Part shown: positions 14,992-23,859 of the stretch, piece after piece
Layout: every line of letters begins with the position of its first letter
Numbering within the stretch: the stretch's first letter is position 1
NCBI GenBank assembly: GCA_905221605.1
Contig: CAJNDS010002189.1
Span: 294,472 to 329,471 of the forward strand
Direction: 5' to 3'
Length of the DNA stretch: 35,000 nt
From: Symbiodinium natans
Taxonomy: Eukaryota; Sar; Dinophyceae; Suessiales; Symbiodiniaceae
Made by a program: the position numbers and the translations under genes
The notes under the pieces: model-generated
Database searches by the model: none
What the model was told of the DNA's origin: nothing
What the model saw: only the letters and a program-made list of their open reading frames with translations

Positions 14992-17683
14992 GAGAATCAG
15001 CTCACTTCCCTGAAGGGGTTGGGCTGCTTGTCCAGCGCCTTGGCATGACCGTCTACAGGTTTTTTTCTGTGGCAGCTTCTGAAACTCAGGGCTCAGGGCT
15101 TAGGGTTGAGGGTTTAGGGTTTTAGGGATGACGGCTGATGTCTCCCACAAACAATGTGCACAACAGGGGGCCCAGAACCAATACCCCCACGATTTTTGAA
15201 ACCCCCCATGAATTCATAGGGTCGGGGCTTGATTTCGGCGTTCGCCCTGAGAATGCGTGTCGCACTAAACCGTTTGCTTTCAGGCCTTCAATCTAGCTTG
15301 GCGGGATAGCTGAATACTATCCTTATTTTGGGTTGTTAAGGACCCCCCACACCCCCCCCCCTGCGGGGTTTAGGGTTTTAGGGTTTAGGGATATCTTTCA
15401 AAGGGGTTGAAAGGACAACCCGGCAATGAGAATCCTAGGATGGATGTCCGTTCCGTTGTTGCGCTGCCTTGGCGAGGTTCCTGATCTGCTCACCTGCCCT
15501 TTTGAACAGGGGTTTAGGGTTTAGGGTTTAGGGCTAGCTTAGACCCCCCTACTAGTAGGATTCCCTCATCGTAAGGACCCCAATAAGGTACCCCTTATTT
15601 CGGAACCCCCCGAATGTTGCCCCTGATCAACCACCGGCAGCTTTGTTTGAACAGCCGTTTCTGGTGGTCGCTTGGCGGCCCACTGCATACCCAAATAAGA
15701 GAACCGCCGTAGAGGATTGTCGGAACATCCGGGAACATGCCCAGAAGACCTCCCTCCCTGCCTACCTGCCTACGAGCCCTCAGCACCCAGGCTTAAAATC
15801 GCTTGTCGTCTCAAGCAACCAGCTGACGTCCCTTGAAGGGCTCAACGCGCGGGCCCCACCTGTCGCAGAATCGGGCTTGTTTCCCTCCATCTTGGGTGCA
15901 CTTCAGGGGTTCTGGAATTATATAAGGCTCTTAAGCCCTGTAGAACCCTAAGCCCAAACCAAACCCGAAGCCCTAAACTCGAAAACCCCAACCTATATGC
16001 CCTAAAAACGGGAAGTATGCACCGAAAAGTAGGGTTATAAGTATGGCAACTGCACTTGTCTAGATGGGGGGTTTCCGAAAGTTGGGGTACCCTTTTCGGG
16101 GTGCCTTTAATGGGATTCTATTCTATTTGGGGTAAAAAAGAAAGGGATACCCCTATTTAAGTGCCCAGATGAACCCCAGGCTGCAAAATCTTGTTTGGGC
16201 TTCCATGTCTCTTCTCGCAGGAACCTGCAAGGAATCGCCTGAACCCTTTAAATCCTAAACCCTAAGCCCGAGGCCACAAACCTTAAACCCTAGGCCCCTA
16301 AACCCTAAACCCTAAACCCTAAACCCTAAACCCTAAACCCTAAACCCTAAACCCTAAACCCTAAACCCTAAACCCTAAACCCTTTGTCTTCCGGGTTGCT
16401 GGAGACTCACGCGGCAGCACCAGGCGCCGGTGCTTGAGAGGCTCGACGCCAGCCGGTGCCTCAGGAGTTTTGCCCTAAACCCTAAACCCTAAACCCTAAA
16501 CCCTAAACCCCAAACCCCAAACCCCAAACCCCAAACCCTAAACCCTTCACCCTAAACCCCAAACCCTAAACCCAAAACCCTAAACCCTAAACCCTAAACC
16601 CTAAACCCCAAACCCTGAACCCTAAACCCTAAACCCTAACCCAGACCTCGAACCCCATACCCTGATCCAAAACCCACGACCCAAAACCCAAAACCCAAAA
16701 CTTAAGCTCGCCGGCCTGACAGAGAAAGGTAAGAACCAGCTCGCCGTGCTCGAGCATGTCGCAGGTGCTCCTGTCTGTAAGGACCCGGGGCTCCGCCTTG
16801 TAAGGGCTTCTCCGGCTTTACGTGCCGGCTCTGAGTGGGGTTCTCTCATTCCCGAGTCGAGAACCAACAAGTTTAGGGTTCAGAGTTGAGGGTTTATTTG
16901 AGGTTCAGGAGTAGATATAGCTGGCAACCTTGTGTGGTACTCACAATCGTATAACTCTACGTGTATCCACCCGCGAAGACAAGAACGGAGGGTTGCTGCA
17001 CGTTGAGGTCTCCGCTTGGGAAGCTTGTCAACGTAAGAATCACTAGACGAGGATCCCCTCCAGCCCGTAAAACCCTGAGAACCCTAAACCTAAACCTAAA
17101 CCCTAACCCTAACCCTAATGTTGCTGAAGCTGTAGCCCTAAACCCTAAACCCGAACCCTAAACCCTACTGTAAACCCTAAACCCTAAACCCTAAACCCTA
17201 AACCCTAAATCCGCAGGACCTGGACCTCTCCGACAACCAGCTCAGCGCCGAAGATCCGTGGGTTTCCCAGGGTGCTGTGAGGGTTAAACCCACGACTGCC
17301 CCACAGAAGATGCTATAAATCCTCAGCCCTTAACTACACCCTTCACGCTTCTATCCTGAAACCCTTAAGCCCCCCCACAGAAGATGCCGTACATCCTTAG
17401 CCCTAACTACACCCTTAAAGGCTTCTATCCTGAAACCCTTAAACCCTGAAACCTTGAAACCTAAACCCTAAACCCTAAACCCTAAACCCTAAACCCTAAA
17501 CCCTAAACCCTAAACCCTAAACCTTAAAACCTAAACCTAAACCTTGAAACCCTAAACCCATGAACCCCCAAATTAGGTCCATGTGTGGGCCAAGGAACCT
17601 CCCCGAGTTGAGACGCTTGGGCCGCGACCTGCCTTCTTTGCGGGAGCCCCGGCGGTGGGCCTTGCACACAAGCGCCTTAGAGG
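14992..17683 (+). CDS. Leucine-rich-repeat protein gene, many small exons
   Basis: Separate open blocks across 2.7 kb carry leucine-rich-repeat signatures (LxxLxLxxNxL) on the plus strand. Blocks: 14992-about 15041 (ENQLTSLKGLGCLSS); 15791-about 15857 after CAGCACCCAG (LKSLVVSSNQLTSLEGLNAR); 16418-about 16464 after CGGCAG (VLERLDASRCL); 16707-16870 (LAGLTEKGKNQLAVLEHVAG, donor GTTTAGGG); 17217-17260 after AATCCGCAG (DLDLSDNQLSAEDP); 17595-17683 (NLPELRRLGRDLPSL, donor GTCTAGG). The asparagine-containing LSSNQLTSLEGL form is typical of SDS22/protein-phosphatase-regulator-like repeats, which act as binding scaffolds. Not all donors are canonical GT and not every join is phase-checked, so the exact protein is unresolved. 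The recurrence of one motif class in order is the strongest evidence for coding here. Confidence 0.65.
15439..15511 (+). CDS. Candidate exon: MSVPLLRCLGEVPDLLTCPF
   Basis: Acceptor AGAATCCTAG, G-rich array after CAGG|GGTTTAGGG. It reads WMSVPLLRCLGEVPDLLTCP, a leucine-spaced segment compatible with the leucine-rich-repeat gene around it but lacking the asparagine. Confidence 0.4.
15541..15612 (-). mobile_element. Family-2 element, minus orientation
   Basis: CCCCCCTACTAGTAGGATTC on the left and TTCGGAACCCCCC on the right match the reverse of family 2. It lies in an intron of the leucine-rich-repeat gene. Confidence 0.65.
16065..16140 (+). mobile_element. Family-2 element, truncated
   Basis: GGGGGGTTTCCGAAAGTTGG start and GGGATTCTATTCTATTTGGG centre. 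The right inverted end is lost. Confidence 0.6.
16292..16384. repeat. CCCTAAA array
   Basis: About thirteen units, followed at 16474-16640 by a second, more mixed CCCTAAA/CCCCAAA array on the far side of the 16418 exon. Confidence 0.95.
16991..17032 (+). CDS. Candidate exon: LLHVEVSAWEACQ
   Basis: AG at GAACGGAG, strong donor CAAC|GTAAGAAT. It reads LLHVEVSAWEACQ or, in another frame, GCCTLRSPLGKLVN. It sits inside the leucine-rich-repeat gene span. Confidence 0.35.
17460..17560. repeat. CCCTAAA array
   Basis: About ten units with degenerate CCTTAAAACCTAAA tail. It closes the intron before the 17595 exon; the intron after that exon starts with a G-rich array (17684-17760). Confidence 0.93.
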
Positions 17684-17879
17684 GTCTAGGGTTTAGGGTT
17701 TAGGGTTTAGGGTTTAGGGTTTAGGGTTTAGGGTTTAGGGTTTCGGTTTTAGGGTTTAGGTGGCAGGACATTTGCGCAGGCTAAGGCGTGGGTAGTTGCT
17801 GTGGCTTTGGCACTCTCCTGCGAAACCCTAATCCCTAAACCCTCAAACCGAATCCCTTAGCCCCTAAGTCCGAACCCAA

Positions 17880-18205
17880 GTGTGCAGCTTTGATTTGGAT
17901 GAGTGGCAATACAATACCGTTTTAACGGACAGACTTGTGGCGGGTTCAAGTTTGTGTTCTTGGGTTGTCAATATCACGATTATGGTTGTTGTTATTCGGT
18001 ATTCATTGTTGTAGTTGCGGTTATTGTTTTTGTTATTGTCAGTATCCGTGTTATTGCCTACTGCTACGCTTACTATCTTGCTTTTACTCTGATTGTCTTG
18101 CTCTTGCAAATTTCCTCTAGTAATCGCCCACACCAATTCTTCTTTTTGTGCCTATTCTGTTAGCGTTGCGTGTTGTGTGGCTCGGGGTTGGGTCCGAAGG
18201 GAAGG
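17880..18205. other. AT-rich, GTT/pyrimidine-rich stretch
   Basis: Imperfect GTT-type repeats (about 17978-18045) followed by a pyrimidine-rich tract. Open frames here are low-complexity. The stretch precedes an ATG at 18211 and could be a gene boundary, but no promoter motif is recognisable. Confidence 0.4.
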
Positions 18206-18210
18206 CAACC

Positions 18211-18279
18211 ATGACGGCGCGCAAGGCATCAGCGTTCCCCCCACCCACCGATCCTCAAGCCACTCGAAGCCCCAAACCC
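18211..18279 (+). CDS. Possible first exon starting ATGACGGC
   Basis: ATG after GGAAGGCAACC reads MTARKASAFPPPTDPQATRS then hits CCCTAGACCC repeat. There is no GT donor before the repeat. It is offered only because it follows a long non-coding stretch. Confidence 0.2.
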
Positions 18280-18468
18280 TAGACCCCTACCCTAAACCCT
18301 AAACCCTAAACCCTGGACCCTAGACCCTAAACCCTGAACCCTAAACCCCAAACCCCGAACCCCAAACCCCAAACCCTAAACCCTAAACCCTAAACCCTGA
18401 ACCCTAAACCTAAAGCTTAAAGTCCTAAACCCTAAATCCTAAATCAGAGAACATCTCTCCACATCAGG

Positions 18469-18599
18469 ATCCGCGCCCCCATTGCCAACCAGATCGTCCT
18501 AAGTTGAAGAGCTCCACCTTTGCTTTCAAAGGCAGTCGCTCAACATCGCTGGCAACAGCAGCGACCTGCGCATTGAAGTTCGGGCCCGTGTGCTTTTGA
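18469..18599 (+). CDS. Candidate terminal exon, frame uncertain
   Basis: After CATCTCTCCACATCAG, one frame runs 43 codons to a TGA near 18597 (DPRPHCQPDRPKLKSSTFAF…). A second frame from the TTTCAAAG at about 18530 reads QSLNIAGNSSDLRIEVRARV and ends at a TAG near 18617. Both are open, and neither was recognised. Confidence 0.35.
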
Positions 18600-18728
18600 T
18601 GCCTGTAATTACGTAGGCTTAGGGTTAAGGGTTTAGGGTTTAGGGTTTAGGGTTTAGGGTTTGGGGTTTGGGGTTTAGGGTTTAGGGTTTCGGGTTTCGG
18701 GTTTAGGTGCAGGGTTTAGAATGGAGAG

Positions 18729-18829
18729 CTTACTTCGCCAGTACTAGAACTTTAAACTATTTGGGCTTCCTTATTGAGCAGGAAAAATCAAGTTTGGCCT
18801 TTTTTTCGGTTGGTTCTTGGAGAAGTAAG
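18729..18829 (+). mobile_element. Family-7 element
   Basis: Left GCTTACTTCGCCA and right TTGGAGAAGTAAG are imperfect inverted ends. It shares ACTTTAAACT, TTCCTTATT and AGCAGGAA-type blocks with the copies at 21085 and (reversed) 34445. Confidence 0.65.
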
Positions 18830-19092
18830 AGAGGCCTCCGCGGCAGGGGTTAGCTATCTAACTTGACAATGTCTCACCACTGCACAGTATATCTATAAAG
18901 GCGGGAGAGAGATCGTGTGTATTCAGTTTGGTTTAGAGACTAGAAACTAGTATAGACCCCCGGAAGGAACAGTCTCATGCGTTGTGACTCTCTACTTCAT
19001 TGAACATCACCTTGCATCCATACACTCCAGAGCCCTAAACCCTGAACCTAAGCCCTGAACCCTAAATGCTGAACCCTAAGCCCTTGTTGGAG

Positions 19093-19173
19093 CCGCAGTC
19101 TGTGTACGAAGCGACGTGACAGCATTCCCCGCAGCAGTCAAAGTAGCATGCGGATACAGGAGCCGAAGTAATT
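19093..19173 (+). CDS. Candidate terminal exon: SDVTAFPAAVKVACGYRSR
   Basis: Acceptor GGAGCCGCAG. The frame reads CVRSDVTAFPAAVKVACGYR and stops at a TAG just before a G-rich array. Function is unknown. Confidence 0.35.
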
Positions 19174-19582
19174 GCCAATAGAGCTGCTGTTTAGGGTTGA
19201 GGGTTTAGGGTTTATGTCCTCTATCATATCGGATGTCTATAATGCACATGATCCAGCAGGTCCCTGTCTTGCTGATAAGACCCCTCCAAGCCAAATAACT
19301 ACACCCTAAAAGCCCTGAACTCCCCCAAGCTCAGCCTCTGACGAACCGCCCAACCCTAAACCGTAAACCCGAAACCCGAAAACCTAAACCCTAAACCCTA
19401 AACCCTAAACCCTAAACCCCCAGACCCTACAGCCCCAAAAGTCGAGTCAACCCCTAGACCCCAAGCCCTAAACCCTAAACCCCAACCCTCAACCCTGAAC
19501 CCTAAACCCTAATATCCCTAAACCCGAAAATCCTGAACCATAAACCATAAACCTCAAATAGACCCTAGACTCTCGAATTGCC

Positions 19583-20028
19583 ATGGGCATCGATGCCGAA
19601 GCGCTCCTGCTCGAACGGACATCCAATGGCTGGAAGGCAACTCGAGAGGGCTTGGGCTCTTGGGCGGCTTCTTCGTTGCTTGCGTGTGCAGTTTAGGGTT
19701 TCGGGTTTAAACTCTGCGTGTGGTACTATCCTGAATCGGAGGGGTGTAGAGTTATGTTGGCGTGTAGAGTTTCGGGGGGCTAACGCGGAAGCGACTCCAG
19801 TTGCTCGGAAATTCCGGGTGCGCGGTCGGGAAGTATGCGCTGTGGGACCTAAGCCTTAAACCCTAAGCCCATGTAAAGCCTAAACCGTATGAAGTCTTGG
19901 GTTTCTCGTTTAGGGTTGAGGGTTTGAACGTTTAGGGTTTAGGGTTTAGGGGCCCTACAGACCCACCAAACCCTCACATGGGGTTTAGGAAGCGCGTGCC
20001 CGAAGTTGCCATCTTTCGAGACCGTTAG
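19583..20028 (+). CDS. Small gene candidate starting MGIDAEALLLERTSNGW
   Basis: The ATG in GCCATGG context at 19583 begins an exon of exactly 36 codons, MGIDAEALLLERTSNGWKAT ending SLLACA, with donor GCA|GTTTAGGG (19691). After a 110-bp intron (acceptor GCGACTCCAG), exon 19801-about 19853 reads LLGNSGCAVGKYALWDLS in phase 0. A possible last exon after GGGGTTTAG (19990) reads KRVPEVAIFRDR then TAG at 20026. The donor of the middle exon is not evident. No family was recognised. Confidence 0.45.
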
Positions 20029-20090
20029 GATGCCATGTCGAAGTAGGACCAAGAGAGCCCCAACACGCTGTAATTCAGGAATAAGGTACG

Positions 20091-20177
20091 TATTTCTTTA
20101 AACCATGGTTTCCAATTGTTGTATAAACTATACTATTTCTTTAAACCAAGGTTTCTACTTGTTATATGAACTGTATG
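20091..20177 (+). repeat. Two-copy 43-bp tandem repeat with palindrome
   Basis: TATTTCTTTAAACC, TGGTTTC or AGGTTTC, then TTGTTRTATRAACT occur twice in tandem. The first copy contains the perfect palindrome AAACCATGGTTT. Confidence 0.8.
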
Positions 20178-20214
20178 GTATCCTCCAGAGTTCAGGCTAT
20201 TGGGCTCTCCTGCT

Positions 20215-20398
20215 CAGCCCTCAGCCCTCAGCCCTCAGCCCTCAGCCCTCAGCCCTCAGCCCTCAGCCCTCAGCCCTCAGCCCTCAGCCCTCAGCCCTAA
20301 GCCCTAAGCCCTAAAGCCCTAAGCCCTAAACCCTAAACCCTAAACCCTAAGCCCTAAGCCCTAAGCCCTAAACCCTAAACCCTAAACCCTAAACGCGC
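20215..20398. repeat. CCCTCAG array passing into CCCTAAG and CCCTAAA
   Basis: Eleven consecutive CCCTCAG heptamers (20217-20294), then CCCTAAG blocks and CCCTAAA blocks. Each variant is clustered, indicating stepwise local amplification. Confidence 0.95.
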
Positions 20399-20594
20399 GA
20401 TTTTGGTTGTTCACCTGGATGTGTGTGAAGTGCAGTAACCTGACTATGGATCAGACCTTGGGTTGAACTGCACGGCGAAACATGAAGGTGGGGTACTGCA
20501 AATGACCCACCAACCCTTATTGAAAAAGGGCGGCGAGAAAGCAAAGCGAGAGCCTCACTGACAGGCTGGGTCAGTCCTGGAGCCCTAATTTAAA

Positions 20595-20954
20595 GCCACC
20601 GAGGTGGCCAGCTGGGCCTACGACCTGCCCCGCACGTGCTTGTCTCGACAGAGGCTGGGCCTTGCGCCTGACCTGGGGTTTGGGGTGGGCTTAGGGTTTA
20701 GGGTTTAACGAAGTTCGGAAGTCGCGTGTTTACAGGGGGTGCAGAAGAAGCCAGGGGAAGGCAAGGATGTTGAATCTCGCAAAGCGTGCGACGCCCAGAG
20801 CATGAGCTTGAAGCACCCCCAAATTTTCTCCAAATGCACCGAATCGGTACATCCCGCAAAGGTACGAGCTGCTGTCGCTCCTTTTGGATGCTCGGCCGGC
20901 GTGACAGGCGTAGGGGCAGATCCCAAGCCCCCAAAGGCCGCCCAACATAACTAG
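20595..20954 (+). CDS. Two-exon 3' end, Lys/Gln-rich C-terminus
   Basis: Exon 20595-20684 reads ATEVASWAYDLPRTCLSRQR then LGLAPDLGFG, with donor GGG|GTGGGC. The 51-bp intron consists mainly of TTTAGGG units and ends TGTTTACAG. Exon 20736-20954 joins in phase 0: GVQKKPGEGKDVESRKACDA, then SMSLKHPQIFSKCTESVHPA, to a TAG at 20952. A GTACGAG at 20862 could be a further donor. No family was recognised. The minus-strand frames over the same interval are treated as shadows. Confidence 0.5.
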
Positions 20955-21084
20955 GGTTTAGTGTGATTACTGATCATATTCCCGCATGGTCCCTTTATAG
21001 CTATACTATAACATCCCCCCAAAACCGTGTTCTAATCATTAGGGCCCCTACATTACCTAGACTCTTGGTTGTAGTTCCTTCTTT

Positions 21085-21184
21085 TACTTACTTAGCCAAC
21101 AGTTGAACTTCTAAACTTTTTGATTTCCTTATTTAGTAGGAATAATAAAGTTTAACCTTTTTCCCCGCTTATTGGAGAAGTAAG
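21085..21184 (+). mobile_element. Family-7 element
   Basis: ACTTACTTAGCCAACAGTTG at the left and TTATTGGAGAAGTAAG at the right, with TTCCTTATTTAGTAGGAATA inside. It lies 130 bp after the stop at 20952. Confidence 0.65.
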
Positions 21185-21207
21185 TTTATTTTTGGGCAAA
21201 CACTTTT

Positions 21208-21627
21208 ATGGTTTCTACTGCATACTACGAAAGACAAGAGGTACCCTTAACAAGCAACTACAAGGAAGGGTCCAGGCAGTGGCTCCTGAGCCCATGTTTA
21301 GGGTTTAGGGAGTCAATGTGCCGAGAAACCAAGGATGAGCTTCCGCTGCCAGCATTGGTTGGAAATCTCCAGCAGAAGGTGCCAAAGCTTCAAAGAAGAG
21401 TGGCAAAGCCCCTCCTCCCTCCCCCCCCACCCTCCCTCAGCATTGAACTCATCGCTTTGAGGTGGGTATTATATGATCCATGCACCAAAATCATACACTT
21501 GGGTTCAGGCACCCCACTTTCAGGCCCGGTATATGCTACAAAGGGACATGAACCCTTGCACCTCAGCGATGCGCTGGAGTGGCCCTCTTGGCAGGTCGCG
21601 TCCTTCGATGGTCTGTCCCCGCAGTAA
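21208..21627 (+). CDS. 139-codon open frame, possibly several exons
   Basis: Longest plausible plus frame with an ATG, ending TAA at 21625. It contains telomere-repeat-derived residues (CLGFRES from TTTAGGGTTTAGGGAG), then CRETKDELPLPALVGNLQQK before a strong donor-like AAG|GTGCCA. A CCCCCCCCACCCTCCCTCAG acceptor-like tract follows at about 21420-21440, then GTPLSGPVYATKGHEPLHLS. The internal splice signals suggest the frame is a mosaic of exons and introns rather than one exon. Function is unknown. Confidence 0.35.
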   Translation: MVSTAYYERQEVPLTSNYKEGSRQWLLSPCLGFRESMCRETKDELPLPALVGNLQQKVPKLQRRVAKPLLPPPPPSLSIELIALRWVLYDPCTKIIHLGSGTPLSGPVYATKGHEPLHLSDALEWPSWQVASFDGLSPQ

Positions 21628-21717
21628 CTTTGGATGCGCTTTGGGGAGGCACGCATGTCCATGGCCTCGCTTGGAGGTTGCAGTACTTGTGAACTTGCTT
21701 TCTTGCTGACGGTTCCA

Positions 21718-21826
21718 CGCTCTCCCTCTCCCGCTCCCCCTCCCCCTCCCCCTCTCCTTCTCCCTCTCCTTCTCCCTCCCCTCTCCCTCTCCCCTTTTTT
21801 TTCTCTCTCTCTCTCTTTTTGTTCTG

Positions 21827-21866
<40 letters not shown>
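21718..21866. repeat. CT-rich polypyrimidine tract
   Basis: About 150 bp of almost pure CT (CCCTCT, then (CT)n), with a few interruptions. It runs into CTGTTGCTCCAAG, a possible acceptor with an exceptionally long pyrimidine tract. The 161-codon minus frame here is an Arg/Glu repeat artefact. Confidence 0.93.
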
Positions 21867-21868
<2 letters not shown>

Positions 21869-21876
21869 GCTCCAAG

Positions 21877-21970
21877 GTATCAGATGCTGAAGCTGCCGCC
21901 CGGCCAGGTTGCTCAGGATTGCAGGGAAGCTTTTTGCAGTCCGTTTATAAGGCTATTGCAGTGTAGTTGA
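21877..21970 (+). CDS. Candidate terminal exon after polypyrimidine tract
   Basis: Reads YQMLKLPPGQVAQDCREAFC then SPFIRLLQCS and a TGA at 21968. A second frame (VSDAEAAARPGCSGLQGSFL, stop 21964) is also open. Unknown protein. Confidence 0.4.
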
Positions 21971-22270
21971 AAAAGAATCGTAGTCCCCATATTGCCCTTA
22001 TAAGTTTGTGAGGAAGAATATATATATATATATGTATATATATATATGGCGTTGTAGTGTTTGTGTTGTTCTATTTGTGTGGAGGGGGGGGTCATGTAGT
22101 ATGCAGGGTGTAGCTCAGGAGCAGGCTTGAACTGAGTACTATGGAACCCCGGACGAGCTCTCGAAACAGTCTGAGTTCCTGTGGCCACAAAACCCGAAAC
22201 CCTGAACCCCCTAAACCCTAAACCCTAAACCCTAAACCCTAAACCCGAAACCCTAAACCCTAAACCCTAA
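21971..22270. other. Intergenic-like, TA microsatellite then C-rich array
   Basis: Contains (TA)n at 22017-22048, GT-rich sequence, and a CCCTAAA array from 22190. No exon is supported. Confidence 0.6.
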
Positions 22271-22274
22271 ACAG

Positions 22275-22355
22275 CAGTGCATAAACACATCAAGCGACCA
22301 AGCTCCGAGCGAAAAGGTTGTCACTGAGGCTGGAAGTTCTCAAAAAGCTGCAGCA
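22275..22355 (+). CDS. Exon: QCINTSSDQAPSEKVVTEAG
   Basis: After CCTAAACAG, 27 codons read QCINTSSDQAPSEKVVTEAG then SSQKAAA, with donor GCA|GTAGAC. Phase 0 at both ends. Both flanks are C-rich. Function is unknown. Confidence 0.45.
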
Positions 22356-22687
22356 GTAGACCCTAAACCCTAAACCTTACACCCTAAATCCTAAACCCTA
22401 AACCCTAAACCCTAAACCAACCAAACTCAACCCTCAAAAGTCTTTAGGGCCTACTAGGGTTGTGCTTCGACATTCTGGGAAGCTGCCCCGAACCCTCACA
22501 CCCCTAAAGGTTTTAGGGTTTAGGGTTTAGGGTGAAAACCCTGGAATCCTAAACCTCCTACAGCCCCCTGAAGTTCAACCCAAAGCCCCACAAACCCCTC
22601 AAAACCCTAAAGCCCTAAAGCCCTGATATAGCCATGGAATCCCCTCGAACCTTCGAACCCTAACACCCCAAGCCCTAACACCCCAAG

Positions 22688-22802
22688 CCCTAAACCCTAA
22701 ACCCTAAACCCTAAACCCTAAACCCTAAACCCTAAACCCTAAACCCTAAACCCTAAACCCTAAACCCTAAACCCTAAACCCTAAACCCTAAACCCTAAAC
22801 CC
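22688..22802. repeat. CCCTAAA array, sixteen perfect units
   Basis: One of the most uniform arrays in the window. It closes an intron before the 22815 exon. Confidence 0.96.
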
Positions 22803-22814
22803 CTCGTCCCTGAG

Positions 22815-23110
22815 GTGCTCAAGTTTGAGGATGCCCTGGCACAGTCGTCGACCGCTTCTTGGAGGATGGTGGTTTAGAGTTTAGGGTTTGGGGTTTGGGG
22901 TTTAGGGTTTAGGGTTTAAGATTTAGGGTTTAGGGTTTAGGGTTTAGGGCTTGGCCTTTAGGGTTTGCAGGGTTTCGGGCTTTAGGGTTGCTGGCTCCAT
23001 GTTGGTGCGCCCGTGAACTCATGCAAGAAGGGTTTAGGTGGAAAAATGTGCAAGGTCTTGCTAAGGTGACGACAGAGCTTCTTGAAGAGTTCGTGAGACA
23101 TGGGGGGTAG
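22815..23110 (+). CDS. Two-exon 3' end: VLKFEDALAQ… / WCARELMQEG…
   Basis: Exon 22815-22871 reads VLKFEDALAQSSTASWRMV, with donor GTG|GTTTAGAG opening a G-rich array. An alternative frame from GCACAG (VDRFLEDG) has the phase that fits the next exon. The last exon, 22986-23110 after GGCTTTAG, reads LLAPCWCARELMQEGFRWKN then VQGLAKVTTELLEEFVRHGG and a TAG at 23108. Its EGFRW includes a TTTAGG heptamer in coding sequence. No family was recognised. The opposite-strand frame is a shadow. Confidence 0.5.
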
Positions 23111-23478
23111 GTAGAACGGTGCCCTAAACTAGAAGTAGAAAAGAATTCCCCCCCCGCCCCCTCCCCGTCCACTGGGGAACACTTATGAGTCTTGGATCAT
23201 CTGGTGGGGGTCCTGAATTTCGGCGCGCAAATTTTTCTAAGCTAGGTCCGCGGTCCCTAGGTCCCTGTCTTGTGATAGGCTTGTCGAGTTCATGCGTTTG
23301 CTTGGTTGTCCCATTTGTCGGTGCTTCGTCGGTCTCAGGCGAAAAAATCGCATTTGTGCAGACCTAGGTTTTTCCAGAAAAGTACTCTGGTCTCTACATG
23401 CTTAGATGTGTTGGCTTGTGTTGGAGGGTCAGAGCAGGTTTAGGAGCCCCAACTACTCCAGCCAGACCGGAGTTATAT
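23111..23478. other. Downstream region without supported gene
   Basis: Unique sequence with a poly-C run near 23148. A 60-codon plus frame (23185-23367) has no splice context or recognisable domain. Confidence 0.4.
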
Positions 23479-23584
23479 GGGGGTGTCGATAATAGGGGTA
23501 CCTTCTTGGGGTCCTTATTATAAGGGGATCCTACTATTTGGGGATCTATATCAGGGGTCCCTTGTTATCGTAACCCCCCCCCCC
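23479..23584 (+). mobile_element. Family-2 element
   Basis: GGGGGTGTCGATAATAGGGG start, ATCCTACTATTTGGGG centre, TTATCGTAACCCCCCCC end; about 106 bp, inverted ends. Confidence 0.8.
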
Positions 23585-23859
23585 AATATTCCTGCGTCCT
23601 TTTCAATGGATGCTCTAGAATTGCGCTCGTCGTGCGGGCATGCATGCTCTGGCCAATGGATCATCTGAAAGCCTCCAGAGAGTAGACATGGACCGCTAGC
23701 AGGTTCATTCAAGGGTAGATGTAGTCTCATAAGTGCCCCCAATTCAGGTTTTTACCATTTGTAGCTATACTTAAATCCCATGTGTAAACCCAGCTATACC
23801 TACCCTTGAACATCCCAGTATCCCAAACCTTAGACCTGAAACGCTGAACCTTAACCCAG

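Noticed and set aside
18893-18905. TATA-box-like TATAAAGG
   Set aside because: A single match in AT-containing intergenic sequence with no start exon at a suitable distance.
21390-21875. 161-codon minus frame rich in Arg and Glu
   Set aside because: Its N-terminal half is the reverse of a CT tract; the rest is antisense to plus-strand splice-bordered blocks.
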